A DNA stretch of 52,625 nt, taken from positions 1-52,625 of the forward strand of contig JAGXTA010000171.1 of assembly GCA_018333535.1 (NCBI GenBank), read 5' to 3'. This stretch comes from Deltaproteobacteria bacterium. Its GTDB lineage: Bacteria; Desulfobacterota; BSN033; UBA1163. Shown here in pieces: positions 1-12,389 of the stretch (positions are counted from its first letter, which is position 1; each line of letters starts with the position of its first letter). A program made the translations under genes and the position numbers. Under the pieces are notes generated by a model. That model was given only the letters and a program-made list of their open reading frames with translations, made no database searches and had not been told where the DNA came from.

Positions 1-544
1 CCTCCAAAATCTCCCCTCTCCTCGTGGGAGGGGATTAAGGGGAGGGGGGAAGTGGCTGAAATTATTAATAAAGTTTGTAACATTCTCACCCCCACCCTCA
101 CCCTCCCCCATCGAAGGGGGAGAGGAATTTGCTTGGGACCGGAGTTGCTTTGAGTGGTTTATTGAAATGCCTCACCTTTTGAACGTTACCAAGAAATTGA
201 CAACTTATCTGAGCCGGCACATTCGTCACGCTGGCTTATCCAAAAAAATCGGCAATTTATAAACAGACTCTAAATAGAAAAAAGGCAGGACTGAAGCGGA
301 TTAGTAACGCGAAAAATATTCACTCTTCATTGCTGCGAATCCCAAATCCCGATATAGAAAAAATAGACATAACTAACCTTGAGGATTAAGAGAGGATTTT
401 CTTAAAGTAAGAATTCATGATTCTTCAAATCGTCTCTTTATCCCGTATCACTGTCTGAACGCCCCAACAGGGCATAGCCCTTTCTCAGCTTTTGAGCAAA
501 CTACCCCCTTGACCTTTCTCTTTCCGCTGTATTTGTCCCTGTTT
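1..544. other. Gene-free flank with repeats and a solo MITE end
   Basis: I see no gene here. Positions 1-125 hold G/C-rich purine-pyrimidine repeats (runs such as CCCCCACCCTCACCCTCCCC) that resemble the spacer at 38160-38200. At 256-274 lies TTTATAAACAGACTCTAAA, which matches the inverted-repeat end of the MITE-like element at 20695-20839; no partner end is visible upstream, so it is a solo or truncated copy. The segment from about 440 to 544 probably contains the transposase-distal end of the IS1380-type element, but I could not find a matching terminal inverted repeat. Confidence 0.5.
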
Positions 545-1870
545 TTAACCATCTGGGCATAAACTTAACTCGAAAGATTTCCGCCTGATCCCTTTAAAGA
601 ATTCCAACTTTTCCAGATCCGTCATCAGCTTCAGAACGGTCTTGCCGGCGTGTTTCACGATCCGACCCGCCACCTGCACGATTTTCCAACGAAACGTAGC
701 AATCGTATGTCTCATCCATGATTCTGGACAAGAAAGCCGTTTGAATCCAATAAAGAGATTGTAAGCAATGACTCCAATCCTGAAAAAAACAGCATTGGCA
801 TAGGTCTGCCCACAGGGCATCCGCTCCATCCCAAAACCAATCTTTATCTCCTTATTAAAGTTTTCTGCCTGCCCCCTCTGGTTATGCCACTTGAGCACTG
901 CTGCCGTATCCTTCTGTTCCTCTAACCAATTCGTCGCCACTGCATGATAAAAATAAGGAGCCCCTTTGACCTCAAAAAGCTCCCCCTGTCTCCGGATCTC
1001 TCGCTTTACCACCAAACGAAAAGCCTTCTTCGTTTCATTCATGCAATGGACCGTCTCTGCCAACTCATACCCACACCCCCTCACCGGTTCCTTCCATTCC
1101 CCTTCCTTTATCAAACCAATCAATGCCTTCACCGCTTTGTCCTGATCCGCTGTAATCCCATACTTCACTCCATCCTCCTCTAACTGATTGAAAAGACCCG
1201 CTTGATACGAGGCGCTGTCCGCTCGATAGTTCCCTATTCGCTTCCCTACCGGCATCCGCTTCTTGCACTGAAGGTAAAACTCCTTCTGCCCAAAGGCCGG
1301 AGCTACATTGCCCTCCCGAAATTCGTCATACAAACATACCGGAGTCTCATATAAAAACCCTGCCACCGGCATATACCCCTTATTCCAATTATAGGTGAAC
1401 AAGGCATCCGCCTTCTCCCCTATAATCTCCGTCGCATCCGCATCCAACGTGTATTCCTTTATTCCGTCTCTTCTCAAAATCCTCTCATTGATCTTCCCCC
1501 TCACCCGATCCAATCCCTCTAATCCCGGCTCCCCTCTTTTTGGATCTCCCATCCTCCTTAGCCAATCCCCTACGGTATCAGGCTCTGGAATCTCATCACG
1601 ACCAATCAGCTTCATTAAGCCTTCCTCATTTTTTAGCTCCCTTAAATCCTCTAGACTTCTCCCTCCCCCTTGCAACATTAAAACCACTGCATCCACAATC
1701 ACCGAAGGATCAAAACCCCGATTGCTCCCCGGACCCGGAAGATATTGATCCGTCAGATCTCTCAGCCCAATTCCATGATTGAATTCCGCCATCAACGCCA
1801 GACCTCCGTGGGCCGTTAGTCTCTCCTTCGCCATTTCTATCTTGAATGGGAAGACTGTTTGCTGTATCAT
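545..1870 (-). CDS. IS1380-family DDE transposase
   Basis: Transposase of about 441 residues, the usual size for IS1380 family members. Counting from the upstream in-frame ATG at 1876, candidate DDE residues are D145/D147 in LDADATE, D220 in YRADSAS and E338 in RGQAENFNKE; this last block is typical of the family. A C-terminal arginine/lysine-rich region follows. The reading frame opens at ATG 1876, but the strong Shine-Dalgarno AAGGAGG (1880-1886) is only 3 nt from it and 9 nt from the ATG at 1870, so I prefer 1870. The gene appears intact and points away from gyrA. The element's terminal inverted repeats could not be resolved by eye. Confidence 0.9.
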   Translation of the reverse strand: MIQQTVFPFKIEMAKERLTAHGGLALMAEFNHGIGLRDLTDQYLPGPGSNRGFDPSVIVDAVVLMLQGGGRSLEDLRELKNEEGLMKLIGRDEIPEPDTVGDWLRRMGDPKRGEPGLEGLDRVRGKINERILRRDGIKEYTLDADATEIIGEKADALFTYNWNKGYMPVAGFLYETPVCLYDEFREGNVAPAFGQKEFYLQCKKRMPVGKRIGNYRADSASYQAGLFNQLEEDGVKYGITADQDKAVKALIGLIKEGEWKEPVRGCGYELAETVHCMNETKKAFRLVVKREIRRQGELFEVKGAPYFYHAVATNWLEEQKDTAAVLKWHNQRGQAENFNKEIKIGFGMERMPCGQTYANAVFFRIGVIAYNLFIGFKRLSCPESWMRHTIATFRWKIVQVAGRIVKHAGKTVLKLMTDLEKLEFFKGIRRKSFELSLCPDG

Positions 1871-1882
1871 TACCATTAACCT

Positions 1883-1949
1883 CCTTTTGGTCTTTTGGTT
1901 TCACCCTACAGGTGATATTCTATATCACCGAAACCTCTTGACCAAAAGG
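1883..1949. promoter_or_regulatory. Large stem-loop covering the transposase RBS
   Basis: Three nested complementary pairs form a long hairpin: CCTTTTGGTC (1883-1892) with GACCAAAAGG (1940-1949), GGTTTC (1897-1902) with GAAACC (1930-1935), and GGTGATA (1911-1917) with TATCACC (1923-1929). On the + strand it is followed by a T-run (1951-1957), so it could terminate transcription toward gyrA. On the - strand it contains the AAGGAGG of the transposase. A transcript entering from outside the element would fold the RBS away, whereas one starting inside the hairpin would not. Confidence 0.6.
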
Positions 1950-2065
1950 GGTTTTTTTATTTTTTTGAATTCCTATATCTTTTTTAGGGCGAATTTCTGT
2001 TGACAGATGAGGTCCAATTATATTAAGTTTTTCAATAAAATGCGTTGATTATTTCTGAGGCAACC

Positions 2066-4492
2066 ATGAACGAATATCAGTTAGCCATCCCCGTCAATAT
2101 CGAAGACGAGATGAAGAAGTCCTATATGGACTATGCGATGAGCGTCATCATCGGCAGGGCCCTTCCGGATGTCCGGGACGGCCTCAAGCCTGTCCACCGG
2201 CGCATCCTTTACTCGATGAACGAATTGAATAACGACTGGGATAAGCCCTACAAGAAGTCGGCACGAATCGTCGGCGATGTGATCGGAAAATACCATCCTC
2301 ACGGAGATATGGCTGTTTATGACTCCATTGTCCGGATGGCGCAGGACTTCTCGCTCCGTTATACCCTGATCGATGGACAGGGAAACTTCGGCTCGGTTGA
2401 CGGCGATCCTCCGGCAGCCATGCGTTATACCGAAATCCGCATGGCCAAATTAGCGGGTGAACTGTTGGCCGACATTGACAAGGAGACTGTCGATGTTGTT
2501 CCAAATTACGATGAATCCCTGTTCGAACCCTCTGTCCTTCCTTCCAAATTCCCAAATCTCCTTGTGAACGGCTCTTCCGGTATCGCAGTGGGAATGGCCA
2601 CCAATATTCCTCCCCATAATCTGACCGAAACGATTAACGGACTGATCGCCCTCATCGACAACCCGGACATCTCTTCCGGCGAGTTGATGTCGCACATCCC
2701 CGGGCCGGACTTTCCCACCGGCGGTTTTATCTACGGCCAGGAAGGCATCCGGTCAGCCTATGAGACAGGGAAGGGCGTCATCCAACTTCGGGCCAGGGCC
2801 ATCATCGAGAGGGACAGAAAGGGGGAGAGGGAGAGCATCGTCGTCACCGAACTACCCTATCAAACGAATAAGGCGAAACTGATCGAGAAGATCGCAGAGC
2901 TGGCTCAGGAGAAGGTGATCGAAGGCATCTCCGCTGTTCGGGACGAATCGGACCGCGAGGGCATGAGGGTGGTCATCGAACTGAAACGCAATGAGGTCCC
3001 TGAGGTCATCCTCAACCAGCTCTATAAGCATACACAGATGCAGACTTCTTTTGGCATCATCCTCCTTGCCATCCATCAGAATCAGCCGAAGCTCCTCCCC
3101 CTTAAAGAGATGCTTCATCTCTTCCTCCAGCACCGGAGAGAGGTGGTGACCCGAAGGTCGCTCTTCGAGTTGAAGAAGGCGGAGGCAAGGGCTCATATTC
3201 TTGAAGGCCTCAAAAAGGCGATCGACCAGATCGACGCCATCATCGCCACGATCAAGGCCTCCAAGACTCCAAAGGAGGCCAGGGAGAGGTTGATGGATCG
3301 GTTTGACCTCTCCGAAGAGCAGGCCCAGGCCATTCTCGAGATGAGGCTCCAGCGCCTCACCAATCTGGAGCAGCGGAAGATCGTCGAAGAGTATGAGGAG
3401 ACGATCAAACTGATCAATCGCCTCAAGGACATTCTCGCCAGTGAGCGGTTGATGCTGAACGTGATCAAGGAGGAACTCGTTTCGATCCGGGACGCTTATG
3501 GAGACGAGAGACATACTGAAATCGTGGACGTCGCTCCGGAGATTAAGATCGAAGACCTCATCGCTGAAGAGGATATGGTCGTGACGATCACCCATACGGG
3601 ATATATCAAGAGAAATCCCATTAGCCTCTACCGGAGTCAGCATCGCGGCGGGAAGGGGAAGATGGGGATCAACGTGAAGGAGGAGGATTTTGTCGAAGAT
3701 CTCTTCATCGCATCCACCCATGACTACCTCCTTTTCTTCACCGACGCCGGGAAGATCTTCTGGAAGAAGGTCCATGAGGTCCCTCAGGCCGGACGCATCA
3801 CCCGTGGAAAAGCTATCATCAACCTCCTCAATCTCAGCCCCGAGGAGAAGGTGACCGCCATTCTCTCCCTCAAAGATTTTTCACCCGGTAAGTTCATCAC
3901 CTTCATCACGAAAAAGGGGACGATCAAGAAGACCGCACTCGAAGCCTACAGTAACCCCAGGGCAGGGGGCATCATCGCTCTCGGCCTCGATGAAGGGGAT
4001 GAACTCATCTCCACAAAATTGACTGATGGCGAGCGCTACCTTTTCATCGGGACGAAGATGGGGAAGGCCATCCATTTCTCCGAAAATCAGATCAGGGAGA
4101 TGGGCCGCACCGCCCGTGGCATCCGTGGGATCCGGCTCTCGAAAGGGGATGAGGTCGTGGGCATGGAGGTCGTCCTTCCACATACCCCCCTGTTGACGGT
4201 CACAGAACACGGTTACGGGAAGAGGTCTCAGGCATCGGAATACCGGACCCAAAACAGGGGAGGATCGGGCATCTTTACCGTGAAGAGGACGAAGAAGACA
4301 GGCGATGTGGTGGGCGTAAAGTCCATCATGGATGAGGACGAATTGATGATCATCTCGAATAAGGGAAAGATCATCCGTTTGAGAGCCGCCGATATCCCGG
4401 TCCAGGGAAGGAGCACACAGGGGGTTAGGCTGATCACGATCGAGGAAGGGGAACGGGTTGTGGCTGTGGCCAAGCTGGCCGAGAAGGAGTGA
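2066..4492 (+). CDS. gyrA: DNA gyrase subunit A
   Basis: GyrA, 808 residues, the breakage-reunion subunit of DNA gyrase (A2B2 with GyrB), which introduces negative supercoils. The catalytic tyrosine is Y121 in AAMRYTEIR. The winged-helix region [19 protein letters not shown] is the quinolone-resistance-determining region; the position equivalent to E. coli Ser83 is Met82, while the Asp87 equivalent (D86) is kept. The C-terminal domain starts with a GyrA box, QHRGGKG, which marks gyrase rather than topoisomerase IV. The frame opens at a TTG (2045), but ATG 2066 has TGAGG upstream and gives the standard N-terminus. It lies just upstream of the probable origin. Confidence 0.97.
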   Translation: MNEYQLAIPVNIEDEMKKSYMDYAMSVIIGRALPDVRDGLKPVHRRILYSMNELNNDWDKPYKKSARIVGDVIGKYHPHGDMAVYDSIVRMAQDFSLRYTLIDGQGNFGSVDGDPPAAMRYTEIRMAKLAGELLADIDKETVDVVPNYDESLFEPSVLPSKFPNLLVNGSSGIAVGMATNIPPHNLTETINGLIALIDNPDISSGELMSHIPGPDFPTGGFIYGQEGIRSAYETGKGVIQLRARAIIERDRKGERESIVVTELPYQTNKAKLIEKIAELAQEKVIEGISAVRDESDREGMRVVIELKRNEVPEVILNQLYKHTQMQTSFGIILLAIHQNQPKLLPLKEMLHLFLQHRREVVTRRSLFELKKAEARAHILEGLKKAIDQIDAIIATIKASKTPKEARERLMDRFDLSEEQAQAILEMRLQRLTNLEQRKIVEEYEETIKLINRLKDILASERLMLNVIKEELVSIRDAYGDERHTEIVDVAPEIKIEDLIAEEDMVVTITHTGYIKRNPISLYRSQHRGGKGKMGINVKEEDFVEDLFIASTHDYLLFFTDAGKIFWKKVHEVPQAGRITRGKAIINLLNLSPEEKVTAILSLKDFSPGKFITFITKKGTIKKTALEAYSNPRAGGIIALGLDEGDELISTKLTDGERYLFIGTKMGKAIHFSENQIREMGRTARGIRGIRLSKGDEVVGMEVVLPHTPLLTVTEHGYGKRSQASEYRTQNRGGSGIFTVKRTKKTGDVVGVKSIMDEDELMIISNKGKIIRLRAADIPVQGRSTQGVRLITIEEGERVVAVAKLAEKE

Positions 4493-4619
4493 GTGGGGTA
4501 GGGGTTGCATTGTGATTTGATAAGGCAAACCTGCGCAGTTCAACGGATAAAGGTTTCGCTTCAGGGTTTTTCCAGAAGAATCTCCCGACCCTTTTCTGAC
4601 TCTTTTAACGAGGAGTAAT

Positions 4620-4760
4620 CTTCATCAAAAAAATACTTGAATTTTTTTTAAAATGGGGTTATTGGTATTGAGGTTTGATAATAAAAGTTTAATCCGCAAG
4701 TCATTTCCCCTCAATCTCTTTTAAATTCATTTATCCACAATTGTGGAAACATTGTGAAAA
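4620..4760. other. Putative replication origin (oriC), dnaA-proximal
   Basis: The spacer between gyrA and dnaA has an AT-rich tract (about 4620-4700, long A and T runs) that could be the unwinding element. It is followed by a consensus DnaA box TTATCCACA at 4731-4739, an inverted box-like TGTGGAAAC at 4742-4750 and a weaker TGTGAAAAG at 4753-4761. Clustered boxes directly upstream of dnaA, beside gyrA, dnaN and gyrB, are the usual setting of bacterial origins. GC-skew inversion could not be computed here. Confidence 0.55.
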
Positions 4761-4866
4761 GAGCTTGATAACCTATTAAAAATGAAGAAGTTTTTCTTTC
4801 GTGGTCTGGTCTGTCCATTCCATAAATTATCTTCGTGTTATGCCTGCTGTTCTCAAGGTTGAGTCC

Positions 4867-6216
4867 ATGGACGATCTTTGGTCTAAGGTGACCGACACTC
4901 TAAAAGAGAGGATTGGCCCGCAGAATTTCGATATCTGGATCAAGCCCATTCAACTCCTATTGATGGACAATGACAGAGTGGAGATGGAAGTGCCAAACCG
5001 TTTCTTCCGGGAATGGATCCAGGAACATTACTTGGGCCATATGAAAGAGGTCTTCACACATCTGACCCAGAGGTCCTTTCATCTTCAATTCAGAATCAAG
5101 AATGACCCCGCGGGAAAAGGGGGGGAGGGAAGGGGGGCAACGTCTTCTCCTCAGGAAAATCATGTCCCTCAGGTTCCTCGCACCCTTAAGGCTCCTTTTA
5201 ATCCCAAATATTCCTTCGATAACTTCGTGGTGGGAGCGAGCAATCAGTTCGCCAATGCCGCCTGTATGGCTGTGGCCAATCTGCCGGCCAAGAATTACAA
5301 TCCTCTCTTTATTTACGGAGGCGTGGGGTTGGGAAAGACTCATCTCCTCCATGCGATCGGAAACCATATCTTTCAGCACAGAATCATTCCCGATGCGAAG
5401 AAGATCTGTTACACCTCGGCCGAGGAATTCACCAATGAGATGATCAATTCGATCCGCTTTGAGAAGATGGAGGAGTTCAGAAATAAATATCGGCGGATGG
5501 ACATTCTCCTGATCGACGACATCCAGTTCATTGCCGGAAAAGAGAGAACACAGGCGGAATTTTTCTATACCTTCAACTCTCTTTATGAGGCGAGAAAACA
5601 GATTGTCGTCACGAGCGACAAATTTCCAAAAGATATTCCTAATTTTGAGGAGCGTCTCCGGTCCCGTTTTGAGTGGGGACTCATCGCTGACATCCAGCCG
5701 CCGGATATTGAGACGAAGGTGGCCATTCTCAGAAAGAAAGCGGAGAACGAGAAGATTCATCTTCCGAACGATGTGGCCTTTTTTTTAGCCTCTCAAATCG
5801 ACTCCAATATCCGAATGCTGGAAGGATGTCTCATCCGCATTGGCGCTTTCGCCTCCCTCTCAAAAACGGCCATTGACCTCAATTCGGCCAAAGAGGTTTT
5901 AAAAAATATAATCAAACCGAAGGATGAATTGATCTCCACCGAAGTCGTTCAAAAGGTGGTCGCCAATTATTTTAATATTAAAATTTCCGACTTTAAGGTA
6001 AAAAGGAAGAACAAGGGGTTTGTGGCGCCCCGTCAGGTCGCCATCTATCTCTCGCGAAAATTGACAGGTTCATCGCTGATTGAAATCGGAGAAAAATTCG
6101 GCGGCAAAGACCACTCAACGGTCCTCCACTCCATTAAAAAAGTGGAAGAGAAGATGGCCAATGACCCTTCTTTTAAAGAAATGATAGATTATTTAAGGGG
6201 TAGAATTAAGTCATAA
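4867..6216 (+). CDS. dnaA: Chromosomal replication initiator DnaA
   Basis: DnaA, 449 residues, the AAA+ initiator that binds DnaA boxes and opens oriC. An N-terminal domain (about 1-80, QNFDIWIKP) is followed by a glycine-rich linker, Walker A GGVGLGKT (about 151-158), Walker B ILLIDD, and the C-terminal DNA-binding signature RQVAIYLSRKLTGSSLIEIG...KDHSTVLHS near 380-420. The frame opens at a GTG at 4801, but ATG 4867 gives the family-typical start MDDLWSKV, with a weak AAGG upstream; the 22 extra residues look non-native. It is flanked on both sides by DnaA-box-containing spacers. Confidence 0.97.
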   Translation: MDDLWSKVTDTLKERIGPQNFDIWIKPIQLLLMDNDRVEMEVPNRFFREWIQEHYLGHMKEVFTHLTQRSFHLQFRIKNDPAGKGGEGRGATSSPQENHVPQVPRTLKAPFNPKYSFDNFVVGASNQFANAACMAVANLPAKNYNPLFIYGGVGLGKTHLLHAIGNHIFQHRIIPDAKKICYTSAEEFTNEMINSIRFEKMEEFRNKYRRMDILLIDDIQFIAGKERTQAEFFYTFNSLYEARKQIVVTSDKFPKDIPNFEERLRSRFEWGLIADIQPPDIETKVAILRKKAENEKIHLPNDVAFFLASQIDSNIRMLEGCLIRIGAFASLSKTAIDLNSAKEVLKNIIKPKDELISTEVVQKVVANYFNIKISDFKVKRKNKGFVAPRQVAIYLSRKLTGSSLIEIGEKFGGKDHSTVLHSIKKVEEKMANDPSFKEMIDYLRGRIKS

Positions 6217-6426
6217 ATCGAGTGGAAGGATTGTTTAAAAAATAGGAGGAGAAGAAAAATGCTTCATTCGGTATGAATTCCTTTTCTTTTTTTTATGGAT
6301 TTATACATTCAATCCTCTATTCTTTTTTATCACTTACATTCTTTTTCTTCATTTCCACAGGAATAGATGATGACGGTGATAAATTATATTAAATGATACT
6401 ACATAGAAGGCACAGAGGAGGAAAAG
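6217..6426. other. dnaA-dnaN spacer with a DnaA-box-like site
   Basis: This AT-rich spacer contains pyrimidine runs (6276-6345) and TTTCCACAG at 6352-6360, a near-consensus DnaA box. With the cluster upstream of dnaA it could form a bipartite origin or serve dnaN autoregulation. A strong Shine-Dalgarno (GAGGAGG, about 6415-6421) for dnaN closes it. Confidence 0.4.
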
Positions 6427-7560
6427 ATGACACACCTTGAAATTGAGAAGAAGGAGCTTCTAAAGGGATTAGGTTTAATGCAAGGCATTGCAGGCAGAAA
6501 AACAACCCTTCCTGTTCTTTCCCATATTTATATGGAATGGAAAAAGAGTTCCCTCTTCCTTACCGGAACCGATCTACAGACAGGCATTCAAGAAGAGTTA
6601 AAAGCAACGGTTCATGAAGAGGGAAAAGCTTCTGTCTCCTCAAAAAAATTATTTGAAATTATAAAGGAATTACCCGAACAGACGATTCATATTCATAAAA
6701 AAGAGAATCACTGGATTCATCTTAAGTGTGGCAAATCCGTTTTTAATATAGCAGGACTGGATCCCGAAGAATTTCCATCTCTTCCCGCCTGGCAGGAAAA
6801 ATCATTCTCAACCCTTTCAACTAAAATTATCAGAGAGATGATTGAAAAGACAGTGTTTGCCGCATCCAACGAAGAGTCAAGATATCATCTCAATGGAATT
6901 TTATTTACCCAGCAGAAGGCAGGAGGAAAAGAATTCCTTCGAATGGTAGCAACGGATGGACACCGCCTCTCCCTGATTGACCGGGAAGGGCAGGTGATTC
7001 AAGGGGCAGAAAAAGGAATGATTATTCCCAAAAAAGGGGTTCTGGAGATAAGGAAAATTGTGGGGGAAAAAGACGATAAGGCAGAGGAAATGGGGGTCTG
7101 TTTTGACAACACTCATGCCTTCTTTAAAATGGGAACGTCTTTAATGGTCATCCGTCTGATTGAGGGCGAATTCCCCGAATATGACCAGGTCATTCCTAAA
7201 AATAATGACAGGAAATTAATCATGAGGAAAGAGATGGTCTACGGGTCTCTAAGAAGGGTTTCTACTATGGCGAGCGAAAGAGCCGAGGGAATCAAATTCT
7301 CCTTTAAGAAAAATTTAATGGAACTGTCTTCTTATCATCAGGATTTTGGAGATGCAAAGGAGGAGGTTGATATTCAGTATGATGGTCCTCCGATTGAGAT
7401 CGGGTTCAACGCAAGATACATGATGGAAGCCCTCCAGGCATTTGATACCGATGACATTCTTATGGAACTGAAAGATGATGGAAGCCCGGGGATCATTCGG
7501 CCGCATACCCCCCAGACCCCATCCCATCAACTCTATATTATTATGCCGATGAGGATTTGA
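6427..7560 (+). CDS. dnaN: DNA polymerase III beta sliding clamp
   Basis: Beta clamp, 377 residues, close to the usual 366-380. The dimeric ring tethers DNA polymerase III and other DNA enzymes. Recognisable blocks are the N-terminal KTTLPVLSHIYMEW, the central RMVATDGHRLSLIDRE, and the C-terminal motif ending YIIMPMRI (canonical MPMR). The start is set by GAGGAGGAAAAG-ATG. The gene is visibly more AT-rich than gyrA and gyrB. No recF follows: gyrB begins 101 bp downstream after a spacer with short GTCCGTTGTCC-type repeats. Confidence 0.97.
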   Translation: MTHLEIEKKELLKGLGLMQGIAGRKTTLPVLSHIYMEWKKSSLFLTGTDLQTGIQEELKATVHEEGKASVSSKKLFEIIKELPEQTIHIHKKENHWIHLKCGKSVFNIAGLDPEEFPSLPAWQEKSFSTLSTKIIREMIEKTVFAASNEESRYHLNGILFTQQKAGGKEFLRMVATDGHRLSLIDREGQVIQGAEKGMIIPKKGVLEIRKIVGEKDDKAEEMGVCFDNTHAFFKMGTSLMVIRLIEGEFPEYDQVIPKNNDRKLIMRKEMVYGSLRRVSTMASERAEGIKFSFKKNLMELSSYHQDFGDAKEEVDIQYDGPPIEIGFNARYMMEALQAFDTDDILMELKDDGSPGIIRPHTPQTPSHQLYIIMPMRI

Positions 7561-7661
7561 ATCATAAGTCCGTTGTCCTTGGTCCGTCGTCCGTTGTTGA
7601 TATGATGCAGCGCTAAGGACAAATGACCATCGATCACTGACGATTTAACGAAGGAGAATGA

Positions 7662-10058
<2,397 letters not shown>

Positions 10059-10065
10059 TCAGAAA

Positions 10066-10140
10066 GGTTAAGGTTAAGCTTCGCAGGTTTAGGTTGAGGT
10101 TGAGGTTGAGGTTTAGAAAACCTTTACCTTAGCCTCAGCC
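10066..10140. repeat. Degenerate GGTTRA hexamer repeat
   Basis: The gyrB-coaE spacer contains tandem AGGTTA/AGGTTG units (10066-10112) followed by the complementary ACCTTTACCTTAGCCTCAGCC. Together they form an imperfect inverted repeat that might fold as a weak terminator. Related AACCTTAACC strings occur near 17155 and 19195. Confidence 0.5.
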
Positions 10141-10180
10141 TTCTCCTTTTTTACCTGAATCTGATTTTTAGAGAGAGGGA

Positions 10181-10813
10181 ATGCTCATCGTTGGAGTGAC
10201 GGGAGGGGTGGCCAGCGGCAAGACAACGGTCTCCAGGATATTCGAGGAGGAGGGGGCCTACCTCATCGATGCAGACCAGATCGCCAGGGAGCTGGTTCAG
10301 CCCAATCGCCCCGCTTGGAAAGAAATCACCCGGGCCTTCGGAAAAGAGATCCTTGAAAAAGATGGAACCATCGACCGGAAACGATTGGCTGACATCGCTT
10401 TTTCCGATTCCGGGCGGAGAAGAATATTGAACAAGATCCTTCATCCCCGGATCAAAAAAGAGATGGGGAAGAGGGCAAGAGAGATTGGACGGAAAGACCC
10501 GGGTGCCATTGTCATCTTCGATGTTCCCCTGCTGGTGGAGACAGGGTTTCATCAGGAGGTGGACAGGGTCGTAGTCGTCGCCTCGAAGGAGATACAACAG
10601 ATAGAAAGGCTGAAGAAGAGGGCAGGGGTGAGCGAGGAGGAGACGCGAAGGATCATCTCCTCCCAGATGAAGATCGAGGAGAAGGTGAAAGCGGCGGACT
10701 TCGTCATTCGAAATGAGGGGTCCATCGAGACGACCCGGACAAGAGCCAGGGAGGTATTTCAAAAATTGAGGAGGATCACCCTTCAGAAGAGAAGGGGACC
10801 GACCGATAAGTAA
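10181..10813 (+). CDS. coaE: Dephospho-CoA kinase
   Basis: Dephospho-CoA kinase, 210 residues, catalysing the last step of coenzyme A synthesis (ATP-dependent 3'-phosphorylation of dephospho-CoA). The P-loop is GGVASGKTT (residues 8-16). The family motifs LIDADQIARELVQP, the LHPRI block and FDVPLLVETG are present. The start is supported by GAGAGAGGGA immediately upstream. It lies between gyrB and rho with its own spacers, probably in the same leading-strand cluster. Confidence 0.95.
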   Translation: MLIVGVTGGVASGKTTVSRIFEEEGAYLIDADQIARELVQPNRPAWKEITRAFGKEILEKDGTIDRKRLADIAFSDSGRRRILNKILHPRIKKEMGKRAREIGRKDPGAIVIFDVPLLVETGFHQEVDRVVVVASKEIQQIERLKKRAGVSEEETRRIISSQMKIEEKVKAADFVIRNEGSIETTRTRAREVFQKLRRITLQKRRGPTDK

Positions 10814-10830
10814 ACCTAACCATTGCATCA

Positions 10831-11008
10831 ACGGCCATGGGTAAATCCCGCAAAGGGCGGGGCTTCGGATGGCGGTTGAATTGACATGTTAAGGGAATGA
10901 GAGGACTTCTCTAAAGAGGAAACTTATCAGGTGTCGGAAACGTGGGTGCCCATACCATTAAAGGTTCGCCCCGAACTCCCGCCTTCGGCGGGATTCACCC
11001 ATGGCCGT
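10831..11008. repeat. 178-bp inverted-repeat element upstream of rho
   Basis: The two ends (10831-10851 and 10988-11008) are 21-nt inverted repeats with one mismatch, beginning ACGGCCATGGGT. The complementarity continues inward imperfectly for about 45 bp on each side. The right arm also contains a self-hairpin, CCCGCCTTCGGCGGG. It could be a MITE-like insertion or a structured rho leader. No function can be assigned from the sequence alone. Confidence 0.6.
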
Positions 11009-11058
11009 ATAACAAAATTTTTACAACGTTAAGGTAGAGGAGGATAAAAGGGAGGACT

Positions 11059-12312
11059 ATGAACATCAAGGACTTGAAGAAGAAGAAGATCAATGAACTG
11101 ACAAAGATTGCAAGGGAACTCAACGTCGAAGGAGCGACCGGGATGAGGAAACAGGACCTCATCTTCGCCATCCTTCAGGCCCAGACAGAGAAGAACGGCC
11201 TGATCTTCGGGGAAGGGGTGCTCGAAATCCTGCCCGATGGCTTCGGATTCCTGAGGGCGCCCGATTACAACTATCTGCCCGGTCCGGACGACATCTACAT
11301 CTCGCCTTCACAGATCAGGCGGTTTAACCTCCGAACCGGCGACACGGTCTCCGGCCAGATCCGGCCCCCCAAAGACACGGAAAGATATTTTGCCATGCTG
11401 AAGGTGGAGATGGTCAATTACGAAGACCCGGAGGTGGCGCGGGATAAAATTCTCTTCGACAACCTGACCCCTCTTTACCCTCAGGAAAAGATTTCTCTGG
11501 AAATGGACGGAGAGAGAAACAACTACTCGGCCCGGGTGATGGACCTGCTCACCCCCATAGGAAAAGGACAGAGGGGTCTCATCGTTGCCGCTCCCCGAAC
11601 AGGCAAGACCATGCTTCTTCAGGCGATCGCCCACAGTATCACGAAGAATCACAAAGAGATTACCCTCATCGTTCTCCTCATCGATGAACGCCCAGAGGAG
11701 GTAACCGACATGGAGCGCTCCGTCGATGGTGAGGTGATCAGTTCCACGTTTGACGAGCCGGCCCAGCGCCATGTTCAGGTGGCGGAGATGGTGATCGAGA
11801 AGGCGAAGAGATTGGTGGAGCATCAAAGGGATGTGGTGATCCTTCTCGACAGCATCACCCGTCTGGCGAGGGCCTACAATACGGTCGTCCCGCCCAGCGG
11901 GAAAATTCTCTCCGGCGGGGTCGATGCCAATGCCTTACAGAAACCCAAACGATTTTTCGGCGCCGCGAGAAATATTGAAGAAGGCGGCAGCCTCACGATC
12001 ATCGGCACAGCTCTCATCGATACGGGAAGCCGGATGGATGAAGTGATCTTTGAGGAGTTCAAAGGCACGGGAAATATGGAGATCAACCTGGACCGGCGAC
12101 TGGTGGACCGGAGGGTCTTTCCCTCCATCGACATCCAGCGATCCGGCACACGGAAAGAGGAACTCCTCCTGGCCCCCGGTGACCTCAACCGTATCTGGCT
12201 CCTGAGAAAGGTGCTCCAGCCGATGAACTCGGTCGACAGCATGGAATTCCTTCTCGACAAGATGCACGCCACCAAAAGCAACCGGGACTTTCTCGATTCG
12301 ATGAATCAATGA
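11059..12312 (+). CDS. rho: Transcription termination factor Rho
   Basis: Rho, 417 residues, the hexameric RNA helicase that terminates transcription. The N-terminal helix bundle ([15 protein letters not shown]) is followed by the cold-shock-like RNA-binding domain ([22 protein letters not shown] broken by standard loops, residues about 60-85). The ATPase domain has [14 protein letters not shown] (P-loop, about 172-185), [12 protein letters not shown] and [13 protein letters not shown]. Length equals the standard 417-420. The Shine-Dalgarno is GGGAGG. rpmE follows 77 bp downstream. Confidence 0.97.
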   Translation: MNIKDLKKKKINELTKIARELNVEGATGMRKQDLIFAILQAQTEKNGLIFGEGVLEILPDGFGFLRAPDYNYLPGPDDIYISPSQIRRFNLRTGDTVSGQIRPPKDTERYFAMLKVEMVNYEDPEVARDKILFDNLTPLYPQEKISLEMDGERNNYSARVMDLLTPIGKGQRGLIVAAPRTGKTMLLQAIAHSITKNHKEITLIVLLIDERPEEVTDMERSVDGEVISSTFDEPAQRHVQVAEMVIEKAKRLVEHQRDVVILLDSITRLARAYNTVVPPSGKILSGGVDANALQKPKRFFGAARNIEEGGSLTIIGTALIDTGSRMDEVIFEEFKGTGNMEINLDRRLVDRRVFPSIDIQRSGTRKEELLLAPGDLNRIWLLRKVLQPMNSVDSMEFLLDKMHATKSNRDFLDSMNQ

Positions 12313-12389
12313 ACACCATCACTCTCACCCTCACCAGGGGAGTTGAAAATCTTCACAAAATCAGTTAAATAGATTTGGAGGTTATGGAG

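Noticed and set aside
2852-3775. Long open frame opposite gyrA (about 300 codons)
   Set aside because: It is antisense to a conserved gyrase domain, has no family-like motifs and reflects codon bias of the + strand gene.
4957-5760. Open frame of 267 codons opposite dnaA
   Set aside because: Antisense shadow of a well-conserved AAA+ domain with no RBS or recognisable domain.
10066-10140. Tandem GGTTRA units considered as a CRISPR-like or telomere-like array
   Set aside because: Units are 6 bp, degenerate and without spacers; this is simple-sequence repeat DNA.
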